Source of the DNA: Thalassospira xianhensis MCCC 1A02616
GTDB lineage: Bacteria > Pseudomonadota > Alphaproteobacteria > Rhodospirillales > Thalassospiraceae
Length of the DNA: 64,000 nt
Direction: 5' to 3'
NCBI RefSeq assembly: GCF_003326475.1
Contig: NZ_JPWA01000007.1
Coordinates: 1 to 64,000, forward strand
Every line of letters begins with the position of its first letter. Within the stretch, counting starts at the first letter, position 1. A program made the translations under genes and the position numbers. Shown piece by piece: positions 16,488-25,230 of this stretch. The notes under the pieces were generated by a model that was given only the letters and a program-made list of their open reading frames with translations, had not been told where the DNA came from and made no database searches.

Positions 16488-17507
16488 TTATGCCGCCAGC
16501 GCGGCAATCACCTGTTCCTTGCTCAATATCCCGATTGGTTCCTTTTTGCCATTGATCACGGCCATTGATCCGCCTGTTGCCAGCGCCACAGGCAGAATAT
16601 CTTCAAGGCGCATATCACCGGTAATCTCGGGCCAGCTTGCATTAACTTCACCGCCATTGACCAACGGTTGCATCAATGTTTTGGCGCGCAGCACACGCGA
16701 TCTGTTCACATCACGGGTAAAGGCGCGGACATAATCATCAGCGGGACGCATGATGATTTCTTCGGGCCGACCGATCTGGATCAGTTTGCCATCCTTCAGG
16801 ATCGCAATCCGGTCGCCCAGTTTAAGTGCCTCGTCCAGATCATGGGTGATAAACACAATGGTTTTGTGAAGCTCGCCCTGAAGCTTCATCAGTTCATCCT
16901 GCATATCATTGCGGATAAGGGGATCAAGAGCGGAAAATGCCTCGTCCATCAAAAGGACTTCGGGGTCCGTGGTCAACGCACGGGCAAGGCCGACGCGCTG
17001 CTGCATGCCGCCTGATAACTGATCGGGAAACTTGTCCTCATATCCGGCCAGGCCGACCCGTTCGATCCAGTTGCGTGCCGCATTCTCGCGCGTGCTGCGA
17101 TCCACATCCTGAATTTCGAGGCCATAGCCGACATTATCCACCACACTGCGATGTGGCAGAAGGCCAAAGCGTTGAAATACCATGCCAAGCCGCTTTCGCC
17201 GGAACGCATTCAGCTCATTGATGCTCATGGCAAGGATATCGGTGCCGTCAAAAAGCACTTCGCCGGATGTCGGGTCAATCAGCCGGTTAAGATGGCGGAT
17301 CAGAGTTGACTTGCCAGACCCCGAAAGTCCCATAACCACAAATGTTTCACCGCGTTCGATAGAAAGAGACACATCATGCAGCCCGACCGTATGGCCGGTT
17401 TGGGCAAGTATTTCATCCTTGTCTGCGCCGTCTCGTGCAAGCTTTAGCGACTTTTCTGGATCGGGGCCGAAGATTTTGAAAATATTGCGGATTTCGATAT
17501 AGCTCAT
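16488..17507 (-). CDS. proV: glycine betaine/proline-type ABC transporter ATP-binding protein, copy 1
   Basis: A 339-aa ProV/OpuAA-type ATPase. It has the family N-terminal extension, Walker [10 protein letters not shown] (60-68), the signature [15 protein letters not shown], Walker [14 protein letters not shown] and a switch His in FITHDLDEA. The C-terminal ~65 residues form a CBS-like region, the osmo/ionic-strength sensor in this family, here seemingly short. ATGA overlap with the upstream permease gene. It energises betaine-type solute import. Confidence 0.9.
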   Translation of the reverse strand: MSYIEIRNIFKIFGPDPEKSLKLARDGADKDEILAQTGHTVGLHDVSLSIERGETFVVMGLSGSGKSTLIRHLNRLIDPTSGEVLFDGTDILAMSINELNAFRRKRLGMVFQRFGLLPHRSVVDNVGYGLEIQDVDRSTRENAARNWIERVGLAGYEDKFPDQLSGGMQQRVGLARALTTDPEVLLMDEAFSALDPLIRNDMQDELMKLQGELHKTIVFITHDLDEALKLGDRIAILKDGKLIQIGRPEEIIMRPADDYVRAFTRDVNRSRVLRAKTLMQPLVNGGEVNASWPEITGDMRLEDILPVALATGGSMAVINGKKEPIGILSKEQVIAALAA

Positions 17508-18370
17508 GATTTTCCCTCCGCCTTGTGGCTGCGATGTGATCGCTTGCCATAGGCCTGACCGATCCGGTCAAACACAACCGCCAGAAGCACAATCGCGATG
17601 CCTGCTTCCATGCCCGCACCGACATCAAGGCGCTGGATGCCCATCAGTACCTGTTCGCCAAGTCCACGCGCGCCGATCATGGATGCAATCACCACCATCG
17701 AAATCGCCATCATCGTCGTCTGATTGATCCCGGCCATGATATTGGGCAGCGCAAGGGGAAGCTGTACTTTCCACAGAATTTGCCTGCGATTGGCCCCGAA
17801 TGACCGGGATGCTTCAAGTACCTCGGGATCAACAAGTCTGATGCCAAGATCGGTTAGTCGAATGACCGGCGGGGCTGCGTAAATCACGGTGGCAAGGATT
17901 GCCGGAACCTTTCCCAGCCCAAACAGCATCAGGGCAGGGATGAGATACACAAAACTCGGCATCGTCTGCATGGTATCAAGGATCGGCAGCATCACAGCGC
18001 GCAGGCGGTTTGACATTGCCATGGCAATTCCGACCGGAACACCGATGATAACGGAAAGGGCCGTGGCAACGATCATCAGGGCAAGGGTCTGCATCGCCTT
18101 GTCCCAAAGCCCCAGTGACCCGATGGCGACCATCGCAATCGCAAGCCCTGCGGCAATTTTCCAGTTGCGACTGGCATGAAACCCGATCACGGCGATGGCA
18201 ATCACAACGATCCACCAGGGAGTGCCGCGCAGGATCTGTTCCAGCCAGACCAGTACTGTCAGCAGGCTGTCGGCAAATGCTTCGAACGCGTCGCCATAAT
18301 TCACCACCAGCCAGTCGACAAAGCGATTGACCCATTTGCCCAAGGGCACATTCAATTGTTCTGGAAACAT
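17504..18370 (-). CDS. proW: glycine betaine/proline-type ABC transporter permease, copy 1
   Basis: A 288-aa inner-membrane permease of the OpuAB/ProW family with several hydrophobic segments and the BPD_transp_1 coupling region (residues ~190-235, EVLEASRSFGANRRQILWKVQLPLA, where the EA-S-G loop contacts the ATPase). The gene overlaps proV by 4 bp. No binding-protein gene follows in this operon, so it presumably shares one of the two ProX proteins encoded nearby. Confidence 0.9.
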   Translation of the reverse strand: MFPEQLNVPLGKWVNRFVDWLVVNYGDAFEAFADSLLTVLVWLEQILRGTPWWIVVIAIAVIGFHASRNWKIAAGLAIAMVAIGSLGLWDKAMQTLALMIVATALSVIIGVPVGIAMAMSNRLRAVMLPILDTMQTMPSFVYLIPALMLFGLGKVPAILATVIYAAPPVIRLTDLGIRLVDPEVLEASRSFGANRRQILWKVQLPLALPNIMAGINQTTMMAISMVVIASMIGARGLGEQVLMGIQRLDVGAGMEAGIAIVLLAVVFDRIGQAYGKRSHRSHKAEGKS

Positions 18371-18462
18371 CGTGCACGTCCGGCCGGTTGTGTTCAGAAA
18401 ACCAATGAACGTAGGAGCCTAGCAATATGATCCCGCCAACGCACGATTAAATACTTGGGTGC

Positions 18463-18478
18463 CTGACATCTCCTGACA
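18463..18478 (-). promoter_or_regulatory. direct repeat TGTCAG-GAGA-TGTCAG upstream of proW copy 1
   Basis: On the minus strand two TGTCAG hexamers are spaced by 4 bases (10-bp period), about 93 bp before the proW start. The same 16 bases occur at 24090-24105. A 10-bp period direct repeat is typical of AraC- or OmpR-type activators; which protein binds is unknown. Confidence 0.45.
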
Positions 18479-18496
18479 GTTTTGTGTAAAGGTACT

Positions 18497-18533
18497 CAAA
18501 AGAAAACAACCCGCACCAAGGGTGCGGGTTGTT
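18497..18533 (-). terminator. rho-independent terminator after proX copy 1
   Basis: A perfect 13-bp stem (18505-18517 with 18521-18533), 3-base loop, followed on the minus strand by TTCTTTT. It ends the proV2-proW2-proX1 transcript 42 bp after the proX stop and isolates it from the next permease gene. Confidence 0.9.
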
Positions 18534-18574
18534 CCATTCGTCATCGAATGCACATTTCGTGATCTTCGAAACGA

Positions 18575-19591
18575 TTACATCGCTGCTTTGCGTGCTTCTT
18601 CAAGCCAACCGTCGAATTTCGCCTGATTTGCCTTGATCCAGGCATCGGTATGGCGGTTGATGTCCTCGGCCGATTTTTCGCCATCGCGCATACGAAGGTT
18701 CTGGGCCGAGATATCGTTGGCCGACAGTTCCATGATTGCAAACAGTTTCGCCGCAGCCGGGTTTTCTTCTGCCCATGCCTTGTTGGCGATGATCTGCTGG
18801 TTGTTCACCTGGAAGCCATAGTTCGAACCATCCGGAAGGGCGGTGTCGGCATCCTTGTTTTCACCCGGAAGGGATGAGAACGGAACCTGCAACCAGGTCA
18901 CGTCTTTACCCGGAACCAGAACCCCCGAAACCCAATACGGGGTCCAGGTGTAATACAGGATCGGTTCGCCGGCTTTGTAGCGGGTGATGGTATCGGCGAT
19001 GATCGCGGAATAGGAACCCTGATTGTGGGCAACCGTCTCACGCAGGTCATAGGCATCAAGGTGATGCTCAATCACACCTTCACAGCCCCAACCCGGGTTG
19101 CAGCCGGCAAGATCGGCTTTGCCATCGCCGTTATTGTCAAAAATCTTGGCAATTTCCGGATCGGACAGCTGGCTGATATTGGTGATGTTGTATTCATCAG
19201 CAGTTTTCTTGTCGATCAGGTAACCCTGTAACGCGCCCGGTGAGTACACACCTTCGCGATAGATTTTCTCGTCACCACCGGCTGCCTTGTAGAAATCGGC
19301 ATGCAGCGGATTCCAATGATCGGCCAAAAAGGTTGCATCGCCATTGCCTATGGCAACATGGCCTGCGGCGTATTCGATTTCCTGGATGTCCTTGACGTCG
19401 TAGCCAAGCTCTTCAAGTGCCTTCATCACCAGAACGGTCTGGAATGTTTCTTCGGCAATCGAGCTTTTAAGCGGTTGAACCTCAACGCCTTCACCCGGCT
19501 TCATATCGTCGGCGAATGCAGCGCCGCTGATCAGAAACGAGCTGGTCACCGCAATCGCGGCACCTGTGGAAAGTTTCTTCAGGATCGTCAT
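18575..19591 (-). CDS. proX: glycine betaine/proline-type ABC transporter substrate-binding protein
   Basis: A 338-aa periplasmic OpuAC/ProX-type binding protein. The signal peptide is about residues 1-27 (hydrophobic run then SGAAFA-D). Conserved features include the aromatic-rich ligand segment [11 protein letters not shown] (residues ~215-225) and [10 protein letters not shown] with a Cys pair. AAGGAG precedes the ATG. It is the third gene of the operon proV-proW-proX and is closed by a strong terminator. It captures betaine-like quaternary amines. Confidence 0.9.
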   Translation of the reverse strand: MTILKKLSTGAAIAVTSSFLISGAAFADDMKPGEGVEVQPLKSSIAEETFQTVLVMKALEELGYDVKDIQEIEYAAGHVAIGNGDATFLADHWNPLHADFYKAAGGDEKIYREGVYSPGALQGYLIDKKTADEYNITNISQLSDPEIAKIFDNNGDGKADLAGCNPGWGCEGVIEHHLDAYDLRETVAHNQGSYSAIIADTITRYKAGEPILYYTWTPYWVSGVLVPGKDVTWLQVPFSSLPGENKDADTALPDGSNYGFQVNNQQIIANKAWAEENPAAAKLFAIMELSANDISAQNLRMRDGEKSAEDINRHTDAWIKANQAKFDGWLEEARKAAM

Positions 19592-19654
19592 TAGCTTCTC
19601 CTTGTTGGTTGATAGGGGCCGTTCTCTGCCCTTGTTTTCAAACCGGCGTACCGG

Positions 19655-20758
19655 TTATTTCTTGCCCATAAGGGAACGGATAATTGCGGCCGGCCCGCTT
19701 TCGTACCAGTGACGGGTGCCCTTGCTACGCTGGTCCTGACCAAGGGCCTGCGTCATGCGGTCCAGCACGATCGCCAGAAGCACGATCCCGACACCGCCAA
19801 CCGTGGCGAGGCCCATGTCAAGGCGACCAATGCCGCGCAAAACCATCTGGCCAAGGCCACCAACCGCGATCATCGATGCGATCACCACCATCGAAAGGGC
19901 GAGCATCAAGGTCTGGTTCACGCCGGCCATGATTGTCGGCATGGCGAGCGGAAGCTGGACACGGAACAGAAGCTGTTTCGGGCTGGCGCCAAAGGAACGT
20001 GCTGCTTCCACCAGATCGCCGGGCACCTGACGGATACCAAGGATGGTCAGGCGGATCAGAGGCGGCAGGGCAAAGATGATCGTCACGACCACGCCCGGCA
20101 CATTGCCGATACCAAACAGCATCACGATCGGGACAAGGTAAACGAATGCCGGTGTTGTCTGCATCGCGTCAAGAATGGGGCGTGCGGTATTTGCCGCCCG
20201 TTCATTGCGCGCCAGCCAGATACCGGTCGGCAGCCCTAGAACCACACAGAACAGAACCGATGTGATAACCAGTGATAACGTCACCATGGCCTCTGACCAT
20301 GCACCGATCAGGCCAACGGCAATCATTGAAATCAAAGTGCCAATCGCAAGACGGCGACCGGCCAACTGCCACGCAATCAATGACAGAATCAGAATGACAA
20401 CAATGGCCGGTGTTGCCAGCAGCCCGGTTTCGACACCTGAAAGGACTGCATCAATCGGCCAGCGGATCGCCTGAAAGACGCTACGGAAGTTATCGACAAT
20501 CCATTCCAGTCCATGATTGACCCAGATATCAAGCGGAATGACCGCATCCTGAAACGGATGGAGGATATCAAAATGATGTTCCGGGGCAGGGGCGGCATTG
20601 GAAAGCCAGTCGCCTGCCGTATCAGAAGCGCTGCTGCCCCACGGGTTGGAGGCACCACTCTGGGCAGCATCGGCAGCCCCCGATGTGGTTGCGTCTTTTG
20701 CGGCGTCTGCCGCGCCGTTATCGGTGGCGGCACCCCATGGATTGCTGTTATCAGCCAT
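19655..20758 (-). CDS. proW: glycine betaine/proline-type ABC transporter permease, copy 2
   Basis: A ProW-type permease with a core like that of copy 1 ([36 protein letters not shown]). Before the membrane core it has a ~65-residue Ala/Asp/Gly-rich cytoplasmic extension with two NPWG repeats, absent from copy 1. An ATG at 20767 sits right on AAGGAG, too close to be used; ATG 20758 is correctly spaced and gives MADNSNPWG. It overlaps the proV stop by 8 bp. Confidence 0.9.
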   Translation of the reverse strand: MADNSNPWGAATDNGAADAAKDATTSGAADAAQSGASNPWGSSASDTAGDWLSNAAPAPEHHFDILHPFQDAVIPLDIWVNHGLEWIVDNFRSVFQAIRWPIDAVLSGVETGLLATPAIVVILILSLIAWQLAGRRLAIGTLISMIAVGLIGAWSEAMVTLSLVITSVLFCVVLGLPTGIWLARNERAANTARPILDAMQTTPAFVYLVPIVMLFGIGNVPGVVVTIIFALPPLIRLTILGIRQVPGDLVEAARSFGASPKQLLFRVQLPLAMPTIMAGVNQTLMLALSMVVIASMIAVGGLGQMVLRGIGRLDMGLATVGGVGIVLLAIVLDRMTQALGQDQRSKGTRHWYESGPAAIIRSLMGKK

Positions 20759-21956
20759 TTGCGCCATCTCCTTCGCGGTCGAGAGTCGCCAAAAGATTGG
20801 CCCTGTTGATTACGCCCAGATATTTGCCGTTTTCATTGATGACCGGTACGCCACAAGGTGTATGGGCTACGGTTCCGATCAGATCGGAAAGCTGTGTGTC
20901 ATGGGCAACAGCGTCGATATCAGGCAGGAACGCTGCGGAAAGTTTGTCAGCGCCTGATTTGATTGCCTTATCGACGCTGTCGACGGAAATAATCCCGTGA
21001 AAATCAAGTTTGTCACCAACGATATAGCCATATTCGCGGTCTTCGTTGCGCAGACGGTTAAGGGCGGTTTTAAGACCAACGCCTTCGCGTTCGATCACGG
21101 TGACCTGACGTTTGACGACGATATCCTTGGCCGTAAGAATTGTGGATACATCAACACCGCGGAAGAACGATTTGACATAGTCATTGGCCGGATTGTTCAG
21201 GATTTCCTCTGGCGTTCCGACCTGAACAACAATGCCGCCTTCCATGATTGCGATCCGGTCACCGATGCGCATCGCTTCATCCAGATCGTGCGAGATAAAG
21301 ATGATGGTGCGCTTGTGTTCACGTTGCAGGGTCAGAAGTTCGTCCTGCATTTCGGTCCGGATTAGCGGATCAAGGGCGGAAAACGCTTCATCCATCAACA
21401 TGACAGACGGGTCATTGGCAAGAGCGCGGGCAAGGCCAACGCGTTGCTGCATGCCACCGGAAAGCTCGTCGGGGTATGAATTCGCCTGTGCTTTCAGCCC
21501 CACCTGATCAAGCGCGTTCAGGGCGCGTTGGTGGCGTTCTTCCTCGGCAACCCCGGCCAGTTCAAGGCCAAATGCCGCGTTGTCGACGACGCTCATATGG
21601 GGCATCAGGGCAAAGGACTGGAATACCATGGACATATCCCTGCGGCGTAATTCGCGCAGTTCCTCATCGCTCATGGCCGCTATATCTGTGCCGTCATAAA
21701 GCACCTGGCCCGATGTCGGCTCAATCAGGCGGTTTAACAGGCGAACCAGTGTCGATTTTCCGGAGCCCGAAAGCCCCATCACAACGAAAATTTCACCCTC
21801 GCGGACGGTAAAGCTGGCGCCACAAACACCGACGGTTTGTCCGGTTTTGTCAAAAATTTCGGCTTTGTCGATCCCGTTGTTGATCATCTGCATGGCTTGA
21901 TCGGGACGGTCGCCAAAGACTTTATAAAGGTCCTTTACAACGATTTTATCGGTCAT
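20751..21956 (-). CDS. proV: glycine betaine/proline-type ABC transporter ATP-binding protein, copy 2
   Basis: A 401-aa ATPase of ProV type: Walker [10 protein letters not shown] (61-69), [27 protein letters not shown] and FISHDLDEA. The C-terminal ~120 residues form a fuller CBS pair than in copy 1, including [19 protein letters not shown]. First gene of the operon proV-proW-proX. It is transcribed from a control region shared with the divergent marR gene, which carries two palindromes over its promoter. Confidence 0.92.
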   Translation of the reverse strand: MTDKIVVKDLYKVFGDRPDQAMQMINNGIDKAEIFDKTGQTVGVCGASFTVREGEIFVVMGLSGSGKSTLVRLLNRLIEPTSGQVLYDGTDIAAMSDEELRELRRRDMSMVFQSFALMPHMSVVDNAAFGLELAGVAEEERHQRALNALDQVGLKAQANSYPDELSGGMQQRVGLARALANDPSVMLMDEAFSALDPLIRTEMQDELLTLQREHKRTIIFISHDLDEAMRIGDRIAIMEGGIVVQVGTPEEILNNPANDYVKSFFRGVDVSTILTAKDIVVKRQVTVIEREGVGLKTALNRLRNEDREYGYIVGDKLDFHGIISVDSVDKAIKSGADKLSAAFLPDIDAVAHDTQLSDLIGTVAHTPCGVPVINENGKYLGVINRANLLATLDREGDGANG

Positions 21957-22104
21957 TGGCCCTTGTCATTTGTTGTTATCGGACAACAGGCGGCGTGTAT
22001 CCCGGGTTCCGGAAACCGCGCGATGCCATCCATTGAAAATGTCATGTCGAGACAGGTGTGATCGTTGCGCCGGATCGCGCCTGCTCCCCCAATTTCGTCA
22101 CATT

Positions 22105-22139
22105 CTGTAATCTGATAGTTACAGATCAAAACATTTGAT
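22105..22139. promoter_or_regulatory. two adjacent palindromes, candidate MarR operators
   Basis: CTGTAA-N8-TTACAG (22105-22124) is directly followed by ATCAAA-ACA-TTTGAT (22125-22139). Both lie in the divergent proV/marR region, on the proV promoter and just before the marR -10. MarR regulators usually bind such short palindromes; repression of both genes is inferred. Confidence 0.5.
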
Positions 22140-22144
22140 GTCAA
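22116..22144 (-). promoter_or_regulatory. predicted promoter of proV copy 2
   Basis: Perfect -35 TTGACA (minus strand, 22144-22139), 17-bp spacer, then a weak -10 TAACTA (22121-22116). The spacer and -10 are covered by the two inverted repeats described next, so a bound regulator would block it. Confidence 0.5.
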
Positions 22145-22146
22145 AT

Positions 22147-22152
22147 TATAAT
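22147..22152 (+). promoter_or_regulatory. marR -10 box
   Basis: Perfect TATAAT. It overlaps the in-frame ATG at 22151, which therefore cannot be the start; the expected transcript begins near 22159 and leaves a ~37-nt leader to ATG 22196. No good -35 is seen, consistent with a weak, regulated promoter. Confidence 0.5.
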
Positions 22153-22195
22153 GGCGCTAAGTTGGGCGGATAATATGACAGGGAGGATTGCGCAC

Positions 22196-22690
22196 ATGAT
22201 CTCGGATCAGCAGAAAAGACGCGAGTTTCTCGATGTTTTGGTTGCTCTACGGCAGATCATTCGTGCAACCGATCTGCACTCAAAACATGTGATGAAGGTT
22301 TGTGGTCTTACGGTTCCGCAGCTCGTCGTGCTTCTGGCGATCGAGGAACTTGGTGCGGTGACCGTCAAGGAGATCTCCCGTCATGTATCGCTGAGTCAGG
22401 CGACCGTAACGACGATCCTGAACCGGCTGGAAGGACGCGGTTTTATCGAGCGTGCCCGAAATGCCGATGATAAACGGGTGGTCAACAGCCGTTTGACTGA
22501 CAAAGGACTTGCAGTTCTAAGTAATACGCCGCCGCTGATGGATGGTGAATTCATGCAGCGTTATGAAAGACTCGATCAGAACGAACGCAGCCGTATCCTC
22601 GCATCACTGCAGCACGTGGCCCGTCTGATGGATACCGAAGAAGTCGACCCCAGACCGCCGACCGGATGGGATCGGATCGGTTCTCCGTGA
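22196..22690 (+). CDS. MarR-family transcriptional regulator
   Basis: A 164-aa winged-helix regulator. The HTH is VTVKEISRHVSLSQATVTTILNRLEGRGFI, with the wing ADDKRVVNSRLTDKG. ATG 22196 was chosen because GGGAGG lies nine bases before it and because the earlier in-frame ATG overlaps the -10 box. Divergent from proV copy 2, it is likely the local repressor of betaine uptake and of itself, comparable in layout to EctR-type MarR proteins of ectoine loci. The ligand is unknown. Confidence 0.85.
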   Translation: MISDQQKRREFLDVLVALRQIIRATDLHSKHVMKVCGLTVPQLVVLLAIEELGAVTVKEISRHVSLSQATVTTILNRLEGRGFIERARNADDKRVVNSRLTDKGLAVLSNTPPLMDGEFMQRYERLDQNERSRILASLQHVARLMDTEEVDPRPPTGWDRIGSP

Positions 22691-22735
22691 ACTAGATGAC
22701 AAGACGGCCCCCGGAACCGGTAGCAAACAGGCAGT

Positions 22736-22763
22736 AAAAAGGGGGCAGATCGAAACCTGCCCC
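22736..22763 (-). terminator. terminator of the orphan proX gene
   Basis: GGGGCAG (22742-22748) pairs with CTGCCCC (22757-22763); on the minus strand the hairpin runs into CTTTTT. It lies about 50 bp after the stop of the binding-protein gene at 22816. Confidence 0.75.
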
Positions 22764-22815
22764 GTGATCGATATCTAAAAGATCGCACAGCGATCAGGTG
22801 TTGCTACCTGTGTTG

Positions 22816-23847
22816 TTAAAGCGCAGCTTCAACCCGTTCTGCGACTTTCTCCGGCACCCATGCTTTCCACACGCCCGGCTTTTCTTTCAGGAAATAAAGG
22901 GCCGCATCTTCGGGTTTTTCACCGTTTTCCTGCATATAGGCCAGCATTTCCGAAACCATGGCGTTGCTGGTTTCATAATGCGTCAGGAATTCGATCAGTT
23001 TGGGGGCTGATTTCATGAATTCCGTATTCACCCCGACTGTGACCGTGCTTTCCGGATAGGCTGTGGCCTTTGTCGGATTTTCATCCGTTTTCAGCTTGTC
23101 GAAAATTGCCTGATCATATGCAGGTTCTTCAAGGCGATAGCTGTCATAAAGACCCATCACCCAGGTCGGTCCCCAGTAATAATAAAGTGCCGGTTCACCG
23201 CGCTTGTGCGCAGATGCGATTGCTGCGGAAAGTGCGGCACCGGTGCCCGGTCGGAAGTTGGTGAAACTGTCATTCAGGCCATAGGCCGCGAGTTTCCCCG
23301 AATTGACCTTTTCGCACACCCAGCCTGCCGGGCAGTTATAAAAACGGCCCTTACCCGGTTCTTCGGCATCTTCGAACAGACTGGCATATTTCGGCAGGTC
23401 ATCGACGGATTTCAGATCCGGTGCCATCGGCTCGATCCCGCGTTCCTTGTCACCTTCGATAACGTAACGCGGCACGAACCAGCCTTCGACGGCGTCATCG
23501 AAATTCACACCTATCTGAGTTACATTTCCGGCGGCTTCGGCCTTTTTCCATGCGTCAGCGACGTTGTCACGCCAGATTTCCATGACGACATCGATGTCAC
23601 CTTTGCCCGCACCGGTCAAAAGCGGAATGACGTCACCGGGCAGGGCGTCGGTTTTACATCCGTAGCCCTTTTCAATGATGAAGCGTGCAACCGCGTTATG
23701 GAAAAGCGCGCTGTCATAATTCAGTCCGGCGAACATCACCGGACGGTCGATCTCGCAACTGGCATCCTGTGCCTGTGCGCTTGTGTAGGTAGAGAATGCA
23801 AGGCCAGCGGCCATAAGCATTGCGGCTCCGGTAGGCAGGATGTTCAT
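22816..23847 (-). CDS. OpuAC-type (glycine betaine-like) substrate-binding protein, orphan
   Basis: A periplasmic binding protein of the OpuAC fold. Signal peptide about residues 1-26, ending TSAQAQ. Conserved parts are MEIWRDN, a CPAGWVCEKVN Cys pair and the aromatic stretch YYYWGPTWVMG. It is clearly diverged from the proX at 18575 and is transcribed alone with its own terminator. GTG 23850 precedes ATG 23847; the ATG with AAAGGGAA upstream is preferred. It may feed the permease/ATPase pair at 16488-18370, which has no binding protein, or bind a different quaternary amine. Confidence 0.85.
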   Translation of the reverse strand: MNILPTGAAMLMAAGLAFSTYTSAQAQDASCEIDRPVMFAGLNYDSALFHNAVARFIIEKGYGCKTDALPGDVIPLLTGAGKGDIDVVMEIWRDNVADAWKKAEAAGNVTQIGVNFDDAVEGWFVPRYVIEGDKERGIEPMAPDLKSVDDLPKYASLFEDAEEPGKGRFYNCPAGWVCEKVNSGKLAAYGLNDSFTNFRPGTGAALSAAIASAHKRGEPALYYYWGPTWVMGLYDSYRLEEPAYDQAIFDKLKTDENPTKATAYPESTVTVGVNTEFMKSAPKLIEFLTHYETSNAMVSEMLAYMQENGEKPEDAALYFLKEKPGVWKAWVPEKVAERVEAAL

Positions 23848-24203
23848 CACTTTTCCCTTTGACTATCTTCTACGGTCCGGAAGCGCATCAAATGCAATGT
23901 CCGGCGGTTGAATGCCGCCATGTCACCAGTGGTTGTGTGCTCGATCCCCTGACTGGACTTTGCCCCTGATACAGGTGGTGTGAAGTTTAACCTTGGGGTC
24001 AAAGGTGACGCAACCCTGCTTGCCGACATTTGCCAGACTTGTGATGTGCCATAATGATTTGAAGTCTAAACTGCATCTCCTGACAGCTGTGTCAGGAGAT
24101 GTCAGTGCGGATGTGATTGCGAGGATGAATTTTGCCCGGAAGTTCGTGAAACTTCTGCCAAGCATGTTTATGCTGCGCGAAACGCATTTCTGCCGGGGGC
24201 ACC
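23848..24203. other. 356-bp intergenic region with a perfect palindrome
   Basis: No convincing gene is seen on either strand. The notable content is a perfect palindrome at 24074-24101, followed by the TGTCAG direct repeat listed separately. The region contains the upstream sequences of the divergent proX-like and exonuclease genes. A minus-strand CATTAT (24056-24051) could be a -10 for the proX-like gene. Confidence 0.5.
24074..24105. promoter_or_regulatory. 12+12 bp palindrome containing a TGTCAG-GAGA-TGTCAG direct repeat
   Basis: Arms 24074-24085 and 24090-24101 are perfectly complementary with a 4-base centre (GCTG). The right arm plus four bases (24090-24105) is identical to the direct repeat at 18463-18478 before proW copy 1. 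No T-run follows, so a terminator is unlikely; a regulator site in the divergent region upstream of the orphan proX is favoured. Confidence 0.5.
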
Positions 24204-25037
24204 ATGACACATGACAGTCTGTTTGTTTTTGATATCGAAACCGTTCCCGATATCGATGTGTTGCCGCAACTGACCGGTGAAACCGCACCTGATCCAGTGA
24301 CCGGGCGTGAAATGCTTGAAAAATATCATCTTGATATCACCGATGGCCGGAACGGCTTCCCGCGCCAGCCGTTTCACAAGGTTGTTGCCATCAGCTTCCT
24401 GCGCGCGACGATACAGCGTGATGGCAATCTGGAAACCTACGAGATTGAAGAACTGCGTTCCGGTGGCGATCTGACCAGCGAGGAAAAGGACCTCGTGAAC
24501 GGCTTTTTTGCCTATTGCGGTAAACTTTATCCCAGACTGGTCAGCTTCAATGGACGCGGGTTCGATCTGCCGGTTTTGAAGTATCGTGCTATGAAGCATG
24601 GTGTGTCTGCGCGCTGGCTACATCAGTCGGCGAATAAATGGGAAAATTATACATCGCGTTATGCGCCGAACTGGCATTGTGATCTTGCCGAAGTTCTTTC
24701 CGACTATGGGGCATCTGCAAGAACCAAAATGAACGAGGTTTGTGCCGCCCTTGATCTTCCCGGCAAGACCGGCGTTGACGGCAGCAAGGTCTCGGATATG
24801 TATGACAATGGCGAAATCGAAGGCATTCGTCGTTATTGCGAAACCGATGTTCTGAACACCTATCTTCTTTATCTGCGCTATGTGCTTCACACCGGTCTAA
24901 GCGACCATGACGGCTATAATCATGCTATCAATCTGACCGTTGCATGGCTTGAAGAACGCGCAGGTGATATTCCAGCCTATCAGGAATTCCTTGATGCCTG
25001 GAAAAGCGCAAGTAAGGGTTCGTTCAACCTGCTTTAG
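24204..25037 (+). CDS. predicted 3'-5' exonuclease (PolB-like, RNase H fold)
   Basis: A 277-aa protein of the DNA_pol_B_exo2 type. The exonuclease motifs are visible: FDIETVPD (motif I Asp/Glu, residues ~9-16), SFNGRGFDLPVL (motif II Asp, ~113-124) and YCETDVLNTYLLY (motif III Y-x3-D, ~210-222). The family is a stand-alone proofreading-like nuclease of unclear cellular role. Single gene with its own upstream region. Confidence 0.85.
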   Translation: MTHDSLFVFDIETVPDIDVLPQLTGETAPDPVTGREMLEKYHLDITDGRNGFPRQPFHKVVAISFLRATIQRDGNLETYEIEELRSGGDLTSEEKDLVNGFFAYCGKLYPRLVSFNGRGFDLPVLKYRAMKHGVSARWLHQSANKWENYTSRYAPNWHCDLAEVLSDYGASARTKMNEVCAALDLPGKTGVDGSKVSDMYDNGEIEGIRRYCETDVLNTYLLYLRYVLHTGLSDHDGYNHAINLTVAWLEERAGDIPAYQEFLDAWKSASKGSFNLL

Positions 25038-25088
25038 GTTGCATTTTCCGGCTTGCCGCAATCTTTGGGATCAGGTCGATATTTCTAT

Positions 25089-25106
25089 ATGTGAAATACA
25101 TCACAT
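25089..25106. promoter_or_regulatory. Crp-type site TGTGA-N6-TCACA upstream of fbpA1
   Basis: ATGTGA-AATACA-TCACAT is a perfect 6+6 palindrome matching the Crp consensus. It is centred 133 bp before the fbpA1 ATG and 60 bp after the exonuclease stop. The Crp-like protein encoded at 56008 has the recognition residues for this sequence. Confidence 0.6.
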
Positions 25107-25230
25107 CGCCGGGTTGAATTAGGGTGATCTCTGTTGAAATCGCGGCGCAGGGCGCTTAATTGCATCTTTGCATTTGCAACTGATTTGCAGATGCATGCGG
25201 ATTTCATGGATTTCAACGGGGAACGTTCAC

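Noticed and set aside
22781..22795. GATCGC-ACA-GCGATC inverted repeat as a second terminator
   Set aside because: Short stem and no T-run on either strand; the hairpin at 22736-22763 is the better terminator for the proX-like gene.
23993..24214. 73-aa plus-strand ORF in the 23848-24203 gap
   Set aside because: No ribosome site, runs through the palindrome and into the exonuclease start, and resembles no known protein.
25038..25230. Fur or Irr box before fbpA1
   Set aside because: No 19-bp Fur-like palindrome or TTAGAA-N3-TTCTAA type element was recognised; only the Crp-type site is clear.
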